DNA of 64,000 nt from JBAZOO01 sp041648735 (GCA_041648735.1 JBAZOO010000010.1:1-64000), one strand, 5' to 3'; counted from the stretch's first letter, positions 1-8,797 are shown. Numbers and translations: made by a program. The notes: a model not told the origin generated them from the sequence alone.

Positions 1-322
1 CGTACTATCGCGCCCCTTCCCCGTTTTGCAAGCCCGGCCCCGCGAAAATTTCGTTCGGCCCGGCCCGCCCGGCAGACCGCCTGGCGGCGGCCCGCCCGGA
101 ATGCGGCGCGAGTTCTAACATCACCCGTCATCCCCGTTTTGCAAGCCCGCCCCCCAGCTTTTTTTCCACCCTCCCCGCCAGGACAGGGCACGACAGGAAG
201 GGACGCCGCTGGACTGGCCCGAAAAACAGGCACGAAGGAAATCATGGCCTTGCTTTCGGCCTTCCCATATTTTTTGACCCGGATTCCGCGGAAAGGTTGC
301 GGGAAAAGGGGCCGCCGCCGCG
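1..322. other. Left-edge non-coding stretch
   Basis: No convincing gene is visible. The stretch lies downstream of the minus-strand U32 gene. A 19-base direct repeat, TCCCCGTTTTGCAAGCCCG, occurs at 18-36 and 131-149. A TACTAT hexamer at 3-8 resembles a -10 box, but what it would serve lies outside the window. Confidence 0.5.
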
Positions 323-2902
323 CTACTCCAGGCCGCGGAACCAGTTGCCGGCGTGGCTGTTGGCCACCGCCCGGCCGGCGCGCAGGTCGCGCCAGAGCCG
401 CGCCGCGGCGGCCGGCTCATAGCCGCGGTAGGCCAAGTCGCACCGGAAGCGGCGGGCGCCCATCGCCCGCAGTTCGTCCAAGTGCGCCTGGAGGCAGAAG
501 GGGCGGCGACTCATCAGGACCGACCGGCAGCCGACGGTCCGCAGGAGGTAGCGCCCCCCCTTCTCCGAGACCAGGCTGGCCTCCCGGGTGGCGCCGGCGC
601 AGCCTTGGCCGGCGCACCGCCCCTTGACCGCGGCCCAGGGACAGGCCTCGGAGATGAAGAGGGGCGTGTCCTGGTAGACGATCACGGTTGCGGAGTCCGC
701 AAAGTGGCGGAGCAGCCCGTGGAGATTGCCGGCGCCGTCCTCCGGCGACAGGGTGACGTGACGGGCGCCCATCGCCCGCAGTTGCCGGATCGCCAAAGGG
801 TTGAAGGTCGGGATGAACCAGTCGGCGGCCAAATCCAGGGTGGTGGCGGCCGCCAGGGAATCGCCGAGGAAGTGCCAGCCGGCGAGGTTGGCGACTTGCC
901 AGCGGCCGAAGCCAAGCTGGCGGGCGCAGGCGATGCGCCGGCGCAGCCCCTCCGCCTCCCAGGCGCGGGTCACGGGCGGCAAGGCGAGGCGGAGGCGGCC
1001 GGCGGCCAAGTTGCGGAGTCCGCAAAGCTGCTTGTCCAATCCGCTTTCCGGCAGGGCGTCGAGCGCCACGACCAGTTCCGCGCAGGCATCCCAGTCGGCG
1101 GGTGCGAACTCCGCAACGGTTTCCGGGCGGTCGATGAAGAGGAGCCACTCCGGCGTCGTGGCGGCGGCGGCGGTGGTGGCCGGCGGGGGTGCGGAGTCCG
1201 CAACTTCGCTCCGGAGGATTTCCGCGGCGCGGTCGTCGAGCGCCTTGTCCCAGGCGGCGGCCAGTTTGGCGGCGAGGTCGCGCCGGAGGCGGTTGAGGGC
1301 GGAGGCGGGCGCGAAGAGGCCGGCGGGGTTGTCGAGGTCGAGGGTGTCCAGCCGGAACGGGGTGTCGCCGAGCCGTTCGAAGCCGGCGCGGACGGCGGCG
1401 GAGGTGGCGGCGGGATCGCGGGCGGGGGTGAAGTCGCCCGGCAGGAAGCTGGTGGCGGTGGCCGGCGGTGTGCCGGTGGTCGTGGCGGCGGGCAGCAGCC
1501 GGGCCAGGGCTTCCAGCCCGTCGTGGCGCAGGCGGACGGCGACGGCGATGGGGTGGCGCAGGCGGTGTTCGCCGGGCTTGGGGGAGCTGACGGCGAACTC
1601 GCGCTTGACCCGTTGCGAGGAGGCGCAGTAGACGGCGGTGCCTGGCGGCACCTCCGGCGCACCTGGGGGCAGCACGACCTCGACGGTTGCGCCCGGCGGC
1701 ACGACATGCCCGGCCGGCGGGTGGCCGGGGAGGCGGAACTCGTCGAAGGCGAAACCGAAGGGGCGGCCGGCGACGGCGACATCGAGCTGGATCCCGTCGT
1801 GCCGTTCCAGTTCGCGGGTGGTGGCGAAGGTGAGGCGGAGGCGGCCGCCGGGCAGGCGGGAGGCCTGGGCGACTTCGCCGATGCGCGCCCCGCGATGGCC
1901 GGCCATGGCGGGGTCAATGAGTCCCTCCCGGCGGCGGCCGTGCAGGTGCAGCGAGGTCTGGGGGCGGCTGAAGATGGTGCGCAGGTCCTCTTCGGCGGCG
2001 GCGCGTTCGCGCGGAGTCCGCAGCTTGCCGTCGAGGAGGCGGCGGTAGTGGTGGGTGACGGCGGCGACGTAGAGGGGGCTCTTCATGCGCCCCTCGATCT
2101 TGAGCGCGGCGACGCCGGCGGCGCGCAGGTCGGCGATGGCGTCGCCCTGGGCGAGGTCCATCATGGAGAAGGGGAGCCGCGCTTCGCCGCCGCATTCCGC
2201 CTCGGGGCCGAAGGCGTAGCGGTCGCGGCAGGGATAGGCGCAACGGCCGCGGTTGCCGCTGCGGCCATAGAGGTGGGAGGAGAGCAGGCAGAGGCCGCTG
2301 TAGCTGTAGCAGAGGGCGCCATGGATGAAGACTTCGGTTTCGAGGCCGGCGCCGGCGGCGATGGCGCGGATTTCGGCGAGGGTCAGTTCGCGGGCGAGGT
2401 TGATGCGGCCGAGGCCGAGCTCGCGGGCGGTCTTCGCGCCTTCCAGGCTGTGGACGGCCATCTGGGTGCTGCCGTGGAGGGTTAGTCCGGGGAAATGGCG
2501 GCGGACGAGACGGACGAGGCCGAGGTCCTGGACGATGATCGCGTCCGGCGCCAGTTCGGCCAGGCGGGCCAGCAGGCGGAGCAGGTCCGGCAGCTCGCCG
2601 GCGAGGGTGGCGGTGTTGAGGGTGACGAAGACCCGCCGGCGCGGTGCCAGCGTCCGGGCGTAGCCGAGCAGGTCGGCCAGCTCCTCCAGGGAGAAGTTGG
2701 CCGCCTCGGCGCGGGCGGAAAAGCGCTTGAGCCCGCAGTAGACGGCGTCGGCCCCGTATTGGAAGGCCGCATGGGCCGCCTCCGGGCCGCCCGCCGGCGC
2801 GAGCAGCTCCGGCGCGAGCAGCTCCGGCGCGAGCAGCTCCGGCGCCGCGGCGGGGGTGCCGGGCGGGGCAGGGTTCCGCGGCAAGTTTTCAGAGGCGCCC
2901 AT
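323..2902 (-). CDS. U32 family peptidase-like protein (RlhA/YegQ-type with DUF3656-like region)
   Basis: Large U32 protein of 859 residues. Residues about 30-300 form the U32 TIM-barrel half: ELLAPAGGPEAA, GADAVYCGL, then the Cys-rich block around CYSYSGLCLLSSHLYGRSG and NRGRCAYPCRDRY, which in this family is thought to bind an Fe-S cluster. The remaining two thirds match the layout of proteins carrying DUF3656, and a late Cys group (ACPW, GRCAGQGC) is present. Known members of this type (RlhA, TrhP) take part in hydroxylation of 23S rRNA or tRNA; true proteolysis is doubtful. The ATG at 2902 is preceded by no better start. The N-terminus holds a threefold ELLAP repeat, and four iterated palindromes lie in the gene. 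The chorismate mutase gene ends 12 bases upstream, suggesting co-transcription. Confidence 0.88.
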   Translation of the reverse strand: MGASENLPRNPAPPGTPAAAPELLAPELLAPELLAPAGGPEAAHAAFQYGADAVYCGLKRFSARAEAANFSLEELADLLGYARTLAPRRRVFVTLNTATLAGELPDLLRLLARLAELAPDAIIVQDLGLVRLVRRHFPGLTLHGSTQMAVHSLEGAKTARELGLGRINLARELTLAEIRAIAAGAGLETEVFIHGALCYSYSGLCLLSSHLYGRSGNRGRCAYPCRDRYAFGPEAECGGEARLPFSMMDLAQGDAIADLRAAGVAALKIEGRMKSPLYVAAVTHHYRRLLDGKLRTPRERAAAEEDLRTIFSRPQTSLHLHGRRREGLIDPAMAGHRGARIGEVAQASRLPGGRLRLTFATTRELERHDGIQLDVAVAGRPFGFAFDEFRLPGHPPAGHVVPPGATVEVVLPPGAPEVPPGTAVYCASSQRVKREFAVSSPKPGEHRLRHPIAVAVRLRHDGLEALARLLPAATTTGTPPATATSFLPGDFTPARDPAATSAAVRAGFERLGDTPFRLDTLDLDNPAGLFAPASALNRLRRDLAAKLAAAWDKALDDRAAEILRSEVADSAPPPATTAAAATTPEWLLFIDRPETVAEFAPADWDACAELVVALDALPESGLDKQLCGLRNLAAGRLRLALPPVTRAWEAEGLRRRIACARQLGFGRWQVANLAGWHFLGDSLAAATTLDLAADWFIPTFNPLAIRQLRAMGARHVTLSPEDGAGNLHGLLRHFADSATVIVYQDTPLFISEACPWAAVKGRCAGQGCAGATREASLVSEKGGRYLLRTVGCRSVLMSRRPFCLQAHLDELRAMGARRFRCDLAYRGYEPAAAARLWRDLRAGRAVANSHAGNWFRGLE
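688..702. repeat. Iterated palindrome TTGCGGA-G-TCCGCAA
   Basis: Perfect 15-base odd palindrome inside the U32 gene, encoding Ala-Asp-Ser-Ala on the coding strand. Confidence 0.85.
1011..1025. repeat. Iterated palindrome, second copy in the U32 gene
   Basis: Same 15 bases as at 688, but read in a different frame: it encodes Cys-Gly-Leu-Arg-Asn. Confidence 0.85.
1189..1201. repeat. Iterated palindrome, third copy in the U32 gene
   Basis: TGCGGAGTCCGCA, 13 bases, at the start of an Ala/Pro/Thr-rich linker of the U32 protein (Ala-Asp-Ser-Ala-Pro). Confidence 0.85.
2011..2021. repeat. Iterated palindrome core, fourth copy in the U32 gene
   Basis: GCGGAGTCCGC core only, read in the third frame and encoding Leu-Arg-Thr-Pro-Arg. 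Confidence 0.75.
2796..2845. repeat. In-frame 15-bp tandem repeat in the U32 N-terminus
   Basis: Unit GGCGCGAGCAGCTCC is present three times without mismatch, plus five bases of a fourth unit. It encodes three consecutive ELLAP motifs. The family normally has a single ELLAPAG at its very N-terminus, so this is a local micro-duplication that keeps the frame and adds five residues per unit. Confidence 0.9.
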
Positions 2903-2914
2903 GGTGGCCTGGGG

Positions 2915-3655
2915 TTAGCCGGAAAGCGGCCGGTTGAGCAGGTATTCGACCTCGACGTCCTTGGTCATGGGTATGATCCAGCGGCGGTAGATCTCCGCCA
3001 CCTTGGCCGGTTCCAGCTTGTGCTGCTCCTGGCGGCCGGCCACCTCCTGGGCGTAGGTGCGGGCCTTGACCGCGACCCGGTGCAAGACCCGTCCCTCGAC
3101 CTCGGGATGGGTGATGAGCCGCCGCAGCCCGGCGGCGTCCTTGGCAGAGATGAGTTCCGCGAAGGGCGCCGGCTGCTCCTGGTATTTGCTTTCGGCGACG
3201 AACATGCCGTAGTGGATGCGGCGGGAAAGGGCCTGGAGGCCGGCGACGTCGCAGACGGCGGCGGAGCCGTATTGCGCATCGTCGCCCGGCGGGCAGAGCA
3301 GCGGGACCATGCCGGTTTCGTAGATTTCCCGGAGGCGGCGGTTGTGGTTGATGGCGGGGCCGCGCAGGGGGCTTTCGTCGAACCGCAGGGCCGGCAGGAT
3401 CGGCGCCGGCAAGCCGGTGTAGAACGGATGCTCGTCGGGGCTGGTGTAGCGGCGCATTTTCGCATGCACCCGCTCCGTTTCGCGGAGGATGAAGCCGACC
3501 AGGCTCTCGCCTTCGGTGGCGGCGCCGAAGCGGCCGGGCTCGTAGACCGGCGGGTTGACGCGGAACTGGGCCCGCTCGATGAGGGCGAAGATGATCGTCT
3601 CCTCCAGGCGGATGAGGACGCTCCGGATGTTCTCAAGCAGAAGCTGTTCGTTCAT
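2915..3655 (-). CDS. Chorismate mutase, eukaryotic (AroQ-beta, yeast Aro7-like) type
   Basis: Converts chorismate to prephenate, the branch step to Phe and Tyr. The 246-residue protein aligns from end to end with yeast Aro7 (256 residues) rather than with the roughly 90-residue bacterial AroQ domain. Visible matches: NIRSVLIRLEETIIF near the N-terminus, SPDEHPFY at about 72-79, SRRIHYGMFVAESKYQ at 144-159 and TKDVEVEYLL at 231-240. Inferred counterparts of the yeast catalytic residues are Arg11, Arg146, Lys157 and Glu235. In the effector region Arg68-Arg69 and Gly130-Ser131 are kept, but the position of yeast Thr226, a regulatory residue, appears to be Glu215, so allostery may differ. The gene precedes the U32 gene on the same strand. 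Confidence 0.92.
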   Translation of the reverse strand: MNEQLLLENIRSVLIRLEETIIFALIERAQFRVNPPVYEPGRFGAATEGESLVGFILRETERVHAKMRRYTSPDEHPFYTGLPAPILPALRFDESPLRGPAINHNRRLREIYETGMVPLLCPPGDDAQYGSAAVCDVAGLQALSRRIHYGMFVAESKYQEQPAPFAELISAKDAAGLRRLITHPEVEGRVLHRVAVKARTYAQEVAGRQEQHKLEPAKVAEIYRRWIIPMTKDVEVEYLLNRPLSG

Positions 3656-3720
3656 GGCGGGTTTTCCACATCTGGCGGCCGGCGGCCGGCAGGGGGTAAT
3701 ATGATGCGCGGCGGCGTTCC

Positions 3721-3776
3721 TTCACCCTTCACCCTTCACCCTTCACCCTTCACCCTTCACCCTTCACCCTTCACCC
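3721..3776. repeat. TTCACCC heptamer tandem array (8 perfect copies)
   Basis: Eight uninterrupted copies of TTCACCC fill the space between the UPF0104 gene and the chorismate mutase gene. The last unit supplies the TGA stop codon (3771-3773) of the UPF0104 gene. Seven is not a multiple of three and the array lies just upstream of the minus-strand chorismate mutase gene, so copy-number change could affect the read-through tail of one protein or the spacing upstream of the other. That consequence is inferred. Confidence 0.95.
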
Positions 3777-4835
3777 CGGCTTCCCCGCGGCGGCGGCCGG
3801 AGGGCGGCCGGCAACGGCGAAAACCACGCCGCCGACCAGCCCCCAGGCAGTGAAGATGACCGTCTGCGCCAGGGGGATGGCGGCGGCGGCCGCCGCCTGG
3901 CCATGGAACGCCTCCAGGAAGGCGGCAACGGTGAAGTCGCGCAGGCCGACGCCGGAGGGGGTGAGCGGGATCGAGGCGACGGCGTTGGCGATCTGGGCGG
4001 CCAGGAGATAGCCGGAGAACGGCAGCGCCCCTTCGCCCAGGCCACGGCCGATGAGGAAGAGCAGCAGCGCCAGGGTGAAATGGACGGCGAGCGAGAGGGC
4101 AAAGGCCAGCGCCAGCGCCGCCCGGGCCCGCCGGTATTGGTCCAGTGCCCTTGCCAGCCGCGTGACCACGGTGACCAGCCGCGCCGGCAGCCGCTTCGCC
4201 GCGGCGGCCACGCCGCGGCGCACCGGGGCGAAGCGGAGGAGCCGCCCGTGCAGTTCAACCACAACCACGCCGCCCACGGCGGCCAGGGCGCCCCCGCCGA
4301 CGGCCAGGGCCGCGGCTTTGACGGCGGCGAACCGGCCGTCGAGCGCCAGCAGGCCGCCGAGGTTCGCCAGCACCATGGCCGCGGCCAGGGTGAAGAGGCC
4401 GAGCAGGCCGAAGATGCGGTCAACGACAATGCTGAAGACGCTTTCGGCATTCTTCGCCGGGCAGCGCCGGGCGATCAGCGCCATCTTGACCAGGTCGCCG
4501 CCGACCGCGCCGGGCAGCGCCAGGTTGAAGAAATTGCCGATCAAGGTGAGCCGCAAGAGCTGGCGGAACGGCAGGCGGATCCCCTGGACGCGGAGGAGCA
4601 CCCCCCAGCGGAGGGCGCAGCAGCCGACCACGGCACCGTAGGCCAGGAACGCCAGCGCCAGCCGCGGCCAGGAGACCGCCGCCCACTCCACGCCCGGCCC
4701 GGCCGCCGCCCGGCGCCAGGTCAGCCAGAGCAGGAGCGCGGCGAGGCCGAGCCCGGCCGCCGCCCGCCCCAAGGAAAGGAGCCGGCGGCGCCAGGCGGAT
4801 TGGGCAGCTTGGGTGGTTGCGGGAGCCATCCTCAC
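3771..4835 (-). CDS. UPF0104 / lysylphosphatidylglycerol synthase-type integral membrane protein
   Basis: 354-residue polytopic membrane protein with about eight hydrophobic segments. The family signature is the stretch GNFFNLALPGAVGGDLVKM followed by a VVDRIFGLLGLF helix. Such proteins resemble the flippase half of MprF and the archaeal AglD membrane domain and are generally assigned to lipid or lipid-linked sugar transfer; the substrate cannot be read from sequence. The stop codon lies in the TTCACCC array. The THUMP methyltransferase gene ends 14 bases upstream, consistent with one transcript. Confidence 0.85.
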   Translation of the reverse strand: MRMAPATTQAAQSAWRRRLLSLGRAAAGLGLAALLLWLTWRRAAAGPGVEWAAVSWPRLALAFLAYGAVVGCCALRWGVLLRVQGIRLPFRQLLRLTLIGNFFNLALPGAVGGDLVKMALIARRCPAKNAESVFSIVVDRIFGLLGLFTLAAAMVLANLGGLLALDGRFAAVKAAALAVGGGALAAVGGVVVVELHGRLLRFAPVRRGVAAAAKRLPARLVTVVTRLARALDQYRRARAALALAFALSLAVHFTLALLLFLIGRGLGEGALPFSGYLLAAQIANAVASIPLTPSGVGLRDFTVAAFLEAFHGQAAAAAAIPLAQTVIFTAWGLVGGVVFAVAGRPPAAAAGKPG

Positions 4836-4849
4836 CCTCCGGTGGCGGG

Positions 4850-5965
4850 TCAGGGCATGTCATAGAGCAGGAAGCGGCATTCGATGTCGCCGTTCCACAG
4901 TGCCGCCTCCAGCATTGGCCGTGGCGGGATCAGTTTGGGCAGCAAGGGGTTGCCGGTGAAGATGCCGATCCGCCAGCCGTGCAGCCGGCAGAAGGTGGCG
5001 GCCAGGTCGCGCTGGAAGGCCTCGCCGGCGGCGGCGCCGAGGCGCAGGCCGTAGGGCGGGTTGGTGACGAGGAGCGGCTTCGGCTCGCACGGCCGCAGCT
5101 CGCGCACGTCCGCCTGGCGCAGGGAGATGCGGACGCCCGCCGCCCGGGCGTTGGCGGTGGCCGCCGCCAGCGCCTGGGGGTCGCAGTCGCAGGCGGTGAT
5201 GCGCGGGACCTGGCCGCGGGCGGATCGGCGCAGCTCGCCGCGCAGGGCCCGGACGCGCTCGGCGTCGTCATCCGTGAAATCGGCCCAGCGCTCAAAGCCG
5301 AACCGTTCGCGGAACAGCCCCGGCGCGAGGTTGGCCGCCCAGAGCGCCGCCTCGATGGCGATCGTCCCGGCGCCGCACATGGGATCGAGCAGAGGCTGCT
5401 GCCGGTCCCAGCCGGCCAGGCGCAACAAGGCGGCGGCCAGGGTCTCCTTGAGCGGCGCCTCGCCGGTCGGGCCGCGCCAGCCGCGCTTGAACAGGGGCAC
5501 GCCGGCCAGGTCGAGGTAGAGCGTCACCCGCTCCCGCACCCAGTGGGCGAAGATCTGCACGTCCGGATCCTCGCGGCTGACCGTCGGCCGTTCCGTCCCC
5601 TGCCCCCGGATCCGGTCCACCACGGCATCCTTCACCTTGAGCGCGACGAAGCCGCTGTGGGTCAGGGGGCAGTCGCGGATGAAGGCGGAGACGGCCAGGG
5701 TCGTCTTCGGCGTCAGCCACCCCTCCCAGGGGACGGCCCGGACGCCGCGGTACAAGTCCTCGGCGGAGGCCGCCGGGAAAGCCGCCACTTCGAGCTGGAT
5801 GCGCTGGGCGATGCGCGAGCCGAAGCAGGCGCGCCAGCCATCCTCGCGCCCCCCCGTGAAGGCGACCCCGCCGCCGCGCACCCGGACGCCGGCCAGGCCG
5901 AGTTCCGCCAGCTCCGCCGCCAGCACCCGCTCCGTCCCCCGCGCCGCCGTCGCAAAAAACTCCAT
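4850..5965 (-). CDS. THUMP-domain class I SAM-dependent rRNA (guanine-N2) methyltransferase, RlmL/YpsC-like
   Basis: RNA methyltransferase of the RlmL/YpsC group: N-terminal ferredoxin-like and THUMP region (about 1-155), then a Rossmann methyltransferase with DPMCGAGTIAIEAAL (SAM-binding motif I) and the catalytic TNPPYGLRLG (NPPY motif) near residue 280. The group methylates N2 of guanine in 23S rRNA. An in-frame ATG exists at 6013, but the ATG at 5965 (MEFFATAARG) matches the usual family N-terminus and has a GAAGGG purine block upstream, so it is preferred. First gene of the leftmost minus-strand run. Confidence 0.87.
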   Translation of the reverse strand: MEFFATAARGTERVLAAELAELGLAGVRVRGGGVAFTGGREDGWRACFGSRIAQRIQLEVAAFPAASAEDLYRGVRAVPWEGWLTPKTTLAVSAFIRDCPLTHSGFVALKVKDAVVDRIRGQGTERPTVSREDPDVQIFAHWVRERVTLYLDLAGVPLFKRGWRGPTGEAPLKETLAAALLRLAGWDRQQPLLDPMCGAGTIAIEAALWAANLAPGLFRERFGFERWADFTDDDAERVRALRGELRRSARGQVPRITACDCDPQALAAATANARAAGVRISLRQADVRELRPCEPKPLLVTNPPYGLRLGAAAGEAFQRDLAATFCRLHGWRIGIFTGNPLLPKLIPPRPMLEAALWNGDIECRFLLYDMP

Positions 5966-6345
5966 CCGCAGCCCTTCGCTTGCCGTCGTCCGGGGTGAAA
6001 TGTAGTGCCGCAACCGGCCGGCGGCGGCGGGGCGGAGATGGGACGGCTGCGGCCTTGTGTCTCAGTCGGGGGCCAGGCGGCATTGCCAGACGCGGCCCTT
6101 TGTCGGCGGAGCGTCGGCCAGGATCGCGTTGGAGAGGGAGGCGATCGAGGGTCAAATCGACGGGACAAACTCGCAATTCGTCAGAGCTGCCATTGCCAAC
6201 CGACACGGTCTTGCGCCCCCGCGGCGGCAGCAGGTCGCACAATGGCTTGGAAACGGTAAATTGACGGCGGGCCGGCTCAATTCCTTTTCCGCCCATCAGT
6301 TGCCACGGGCTCACGCCCGCGGCGGCAATCCATAATTCATCCCTC
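5966..6345. other. Divergent intergenic region
   Basis: About 380 bases between the methyltransferase and the mreD-like gene. No tRNA or known small RNA was recognised. A hairpin at 6302-6323 pairs GCCACGGGC with GCCCGCGGC (one mismatch, four-base loop) 22 bases before the mreD-like start. Promoters for both directions probably lie here, but none is clear enough to place. Confidence 0.45.
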
Positions 6346-6885
6346 ATGCGCCATTTCCTCTGGATCTTCATCCTCCTCTTCGGCGCCGCGGTGGCCGAAG
6401 GCTGGGCCGGCGGCACGGGCTGGGCCCTCCCGGCGCTGGCCGTCACCGCCTTCTACCTGATGCAAGTCTTCGGCTGGCGGCGCCCCCTGCTCCTGGGACT
6501 GTTCGCCGGCGCCATCATTGATCTTGGCTTTGGCCGCCCCTACCCGCTCACCCCCCTGCTGGTGCTGCCCGCCATTGCCGGACTCGCCACGCTCTGGCAT
6601 CGGAGCGGCAGCCGCCATTCGCTGGCGATGCAGATGCTGCCCGGCGCCCTCTGCGGCCTGATCCAGGCCGGCGTGATCCTCGCCGCCGACAGCTTCGCGG
6701 TCGAACCTTGGTTCTGGCGGCTTTTCCTCCACAACACCCTCCTGCTGCTTGCCCTCGCCGGCGAGGGAATGCTCCTGCTGCCCCTGCTCTGCCTCGCCTA
6801 CGACCACTGGGCCCGCCGCCTCGCCTTGCCCCAGTACCTCACCCTGCACCCGCCTTCGGGACGCCCCGCCATCCATGTCGCCTGA
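6346..6885 (+). CDS. MreD-like rod-shape membrane protein
   Basis: 179-residue protein with five or six hydrophobic segments and short loops, the size and topology of MreD. MreD sequences are poorly conserved, so the assignment leans on position: the gene runs 11 bases into the penicillin-binding protein 2 gene, the order seen in many mre-mrd clusters. Its likely role is to support the cell-wall elongation machinery at the inner membrane. No mreB, mreC or rodA lies next to it. Confidence 0.6.
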   Translation: MRHFLWIFILLFGAAVAEGWAGGTGWALPALAVTAFYLMQVFGWRRPLLLGLFAGAIIDLGFGRPYPLTPLLVLPAIAGLATLWHRSGSRHSLAMQMLPGALCGLIQAGVILAADSFAVEPWFWRLFLHNTLLLLALAGEGMLLLPLLCLAYDHWARRLALPQYLTLHPPSGRPAIHVA

Positions 6886-8797
6886 CCGCGCCCCCACCCA
6901 CCCCTTCCTCATCCCCCGCCTCTGGCAGATCGCCGGCGCCTGCACCGCCGCGCTGCTCCTCCTCGTCGGGCGGATGTGGTCCTTGCAGATGCGCCGGCAC
7001 GATCTGCTTGACCAGGACATCCGCCGCCAGAGCATCCGCCGCATCCGCCTCGAACCGGTGCGCGGCCGGATCTTCAGCGCCGACGGCAAAGCGCTGGTCG
7101 ACAACCGCCCCACCTACAACCTCGTCCTCCATCTCGCGGAAATGCGCCAGCCCGGCCCACACCGGCGCACCAGCGATTTCATCCTCCAGCAGGTGGCCGC
7201 CGTCGCCGGGGCCATCCGCCGCCCATCAGCCCTGACCCAGGACGAACTCCTCCGCCACGACCGCACCACCCCCGCCCTCCCCCTCACCATCTTCCAGGAT
7301 CTCACCCCCGCCGAAATGGCCCGCGCCACCGACCTCCAGCCACCCATCCCCGGCCTGGAAATCCAGCCGCGCATCCTCCGCACCTACCGCCATTCCGGCC
7401 TCGCCGGACACCTCCTCGGCTTCACCGGCCGCCGCCACCCCGAAGAATGGGACGCCAGCGCCGACACTTTGCGCCTCGCCTATTCCCTGCCCGAACTCAC
7501 CGGCCGCGACGGCCTCGAACGCTTCTACGACAACGACCTCGCCGGCCGCCCCGGCGAACGGCTCGTCCAAGTCGACATCCGCGGCTACATCCACGCCGAT
7601 GCCGTCCCCCCCACCCCCCCCCAGGACGGCGCCGACCTCTGCCTCAGCCTCGATTCCCGCGCCCAACGCGCCGCCGAACTCGCCATCGCCGGCTACCGCG
7701 GCGCCCTGGTGCTGGTGGAGGTGCAGACCGGCGCGATCAAGGCCATGGTCTCCGCGCCCGGCATTGACCTCTCCACCCTCACCGCCGCCCGCTACCGCGA
7801 ACTCGCCGCCGACACGGAAAACCAGCCGCTGCTGAACCGGGCGGTGGCCGGCCAATACATCCCCGGCTCCATCCTCAAACCGCTCACCGCCCTCGCCGCC
7901 CTCGAGGCGGACAAGATCACCGCCAGCTCCACCGTCACCTGCACCGGCGCCTATCCGTTGGGCAACCGCGCCATCCGCTGCTGGTACCACCCCGGCCATG
8001 GCCCCCTCAACCTCGCCGGCGCCCTCCAGCACTCCTGCAACAGCTTCTTCATCGATGCCGGCATCCGCCTGACCCCGGCCGAATTCCTCACCCTCCTCCG
8101 CGACGCCGGCCTCGGCGAGGCACCCGAAATCGACCTGCCCGGCGCCGCCCGCGGCATCCTCCCCGATCCCGCCGCCGCCGCCCGCCTGCCCCGCACCGCC
8201 TGGATCTCCGAAGCCGCCCTGCTGGCCATCGGCCAAGGCGCCATCGCCATCACTCCCTTGCAGGCCGCCCTCTACACCGCCGCCATCGCCAACGGCGGCA
8301 CCGTCTTCCGCCCCTACCTCGTGGAACGGCTGCGCAACCCGGACGGCTCCAGCCGCCGGATCACCGCCCCCATCGCCCTGCGCCGCCTGCCCGTGCGCCA
8401 AAAGCACCTCGCCCTCGTCCGCCAAGGGATGTGGCAGGCCGTCAACCTCCCCGACGGCACCGCCCGCCAGGCCCGCACCGCCGTCATCAGCATGGCCGGC
8501 AAGACCGGCACCGCCCAGTTCCAGACCCGCGCCGGCATGGCCAAGAACACCTGGTTCATCGGCTACGCCCCCGCCGACCAGCCCCGCTACGCCTTCGCCG
8601 TGGTCACCGAACACGGCCAGTCCGGCGGCCAGACCGCCCCGATCGTCCGCCGCACCTTCGAACTCTGGCTCACCCCTGGTGCCCTCGAGGCCGCCGAAGC
8701 CCAGGCCGCCGGCCGGCCGCCACCACCCCCGCCCGACCTGCCGCCGGAGGAAACCCTGCCCGCCGCCACCCCCGAAGATGAACCGGCCGCCGGCTGA
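6875..8797 (+). CDS. mrdA: Penicillin-binding protein 2 (peptidoglycan transpeptidase of the elongasome)
   Basis: 640-residue class B PBP. One N-terminal membrane anchor (about 14-34), a dimerisation region (ALVDNRPTYNLVL, about 73-86) and a transpeptidase domain with all three active-site motifs: SILK at 332-335 (Ser332 nucleophile), SCN at 387-389 and KTGTAQ at 543-548. It crosslinks peptidoglycan during side-wall growth. The reading frame is open further upstream, but the ATG at 6875 overlaps the end of the mreD-like gene and gives the normal N-terminus. The C-terminus is a Pro-rich tail of about 30 residues. Confidence 0.9.
   Translation: MSPDRAPTHPFLIPRLWQIAGACTAALLLLVGRMWSLQMRRHDLLDQDIRRQSIRRIRLEPVRGRIFSADGKALVDNRPTYNLVLHLAEMRQPGPHRRTSDFILQQVAAVAGAIRRPSALTQDELLRHDRTTPALPLTIFQDLTPAEMARATDLQPPIPGLEIQPRILRTYRHSGLAGHLLGFTGRRHPEEWDASADTLRLAYSLPELTGRDGLERFYDNDLAGRPGERLVQVDIRGYIHADAVPPTPPQDGADLCLSLDSRAQRAAELAIAGYRGALVLVEVQTGAIKAMVSAPGIDLSTLTAARYRELAADTENQPLLNRAVAGQYIPGSILKPLTALAALEADKITASSTVTCTGAYPLGNRAIRCWYHPGHGPLNLAGALQHSCNSFFIDAGIRLTPAEFLTLLRDAGLGEAPEIDLPGAARGILPDPAAAARLPRTAWISEAALLAIGQGAIAITPLQAALYTAAIANGGTVFRPYLVERLRNPDGSSRRITAPIALRRLPVRQKHLALVRQGMWQAVNLPDGTARQARTAVISMAGKTGTAQFQTRAGMAKNTWFIGYAPADQPRYAFAVVTEHGQSGGQTAPIVRRTFELWLTPGALEAAEAQAAGRPPPPPPDLPPEETLPAATPEDEPAAG

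Noticed and set aside
353..2485. Very long open frames antisense to the U32 gene and to other genes (for example 7226-8614 and 55292-58438).
   Set aside because: High GC with strong third-position bias keeps antisense frames open; the translations are low-complexity and show no motifs, while the opposite strands hold recognisable proteins.
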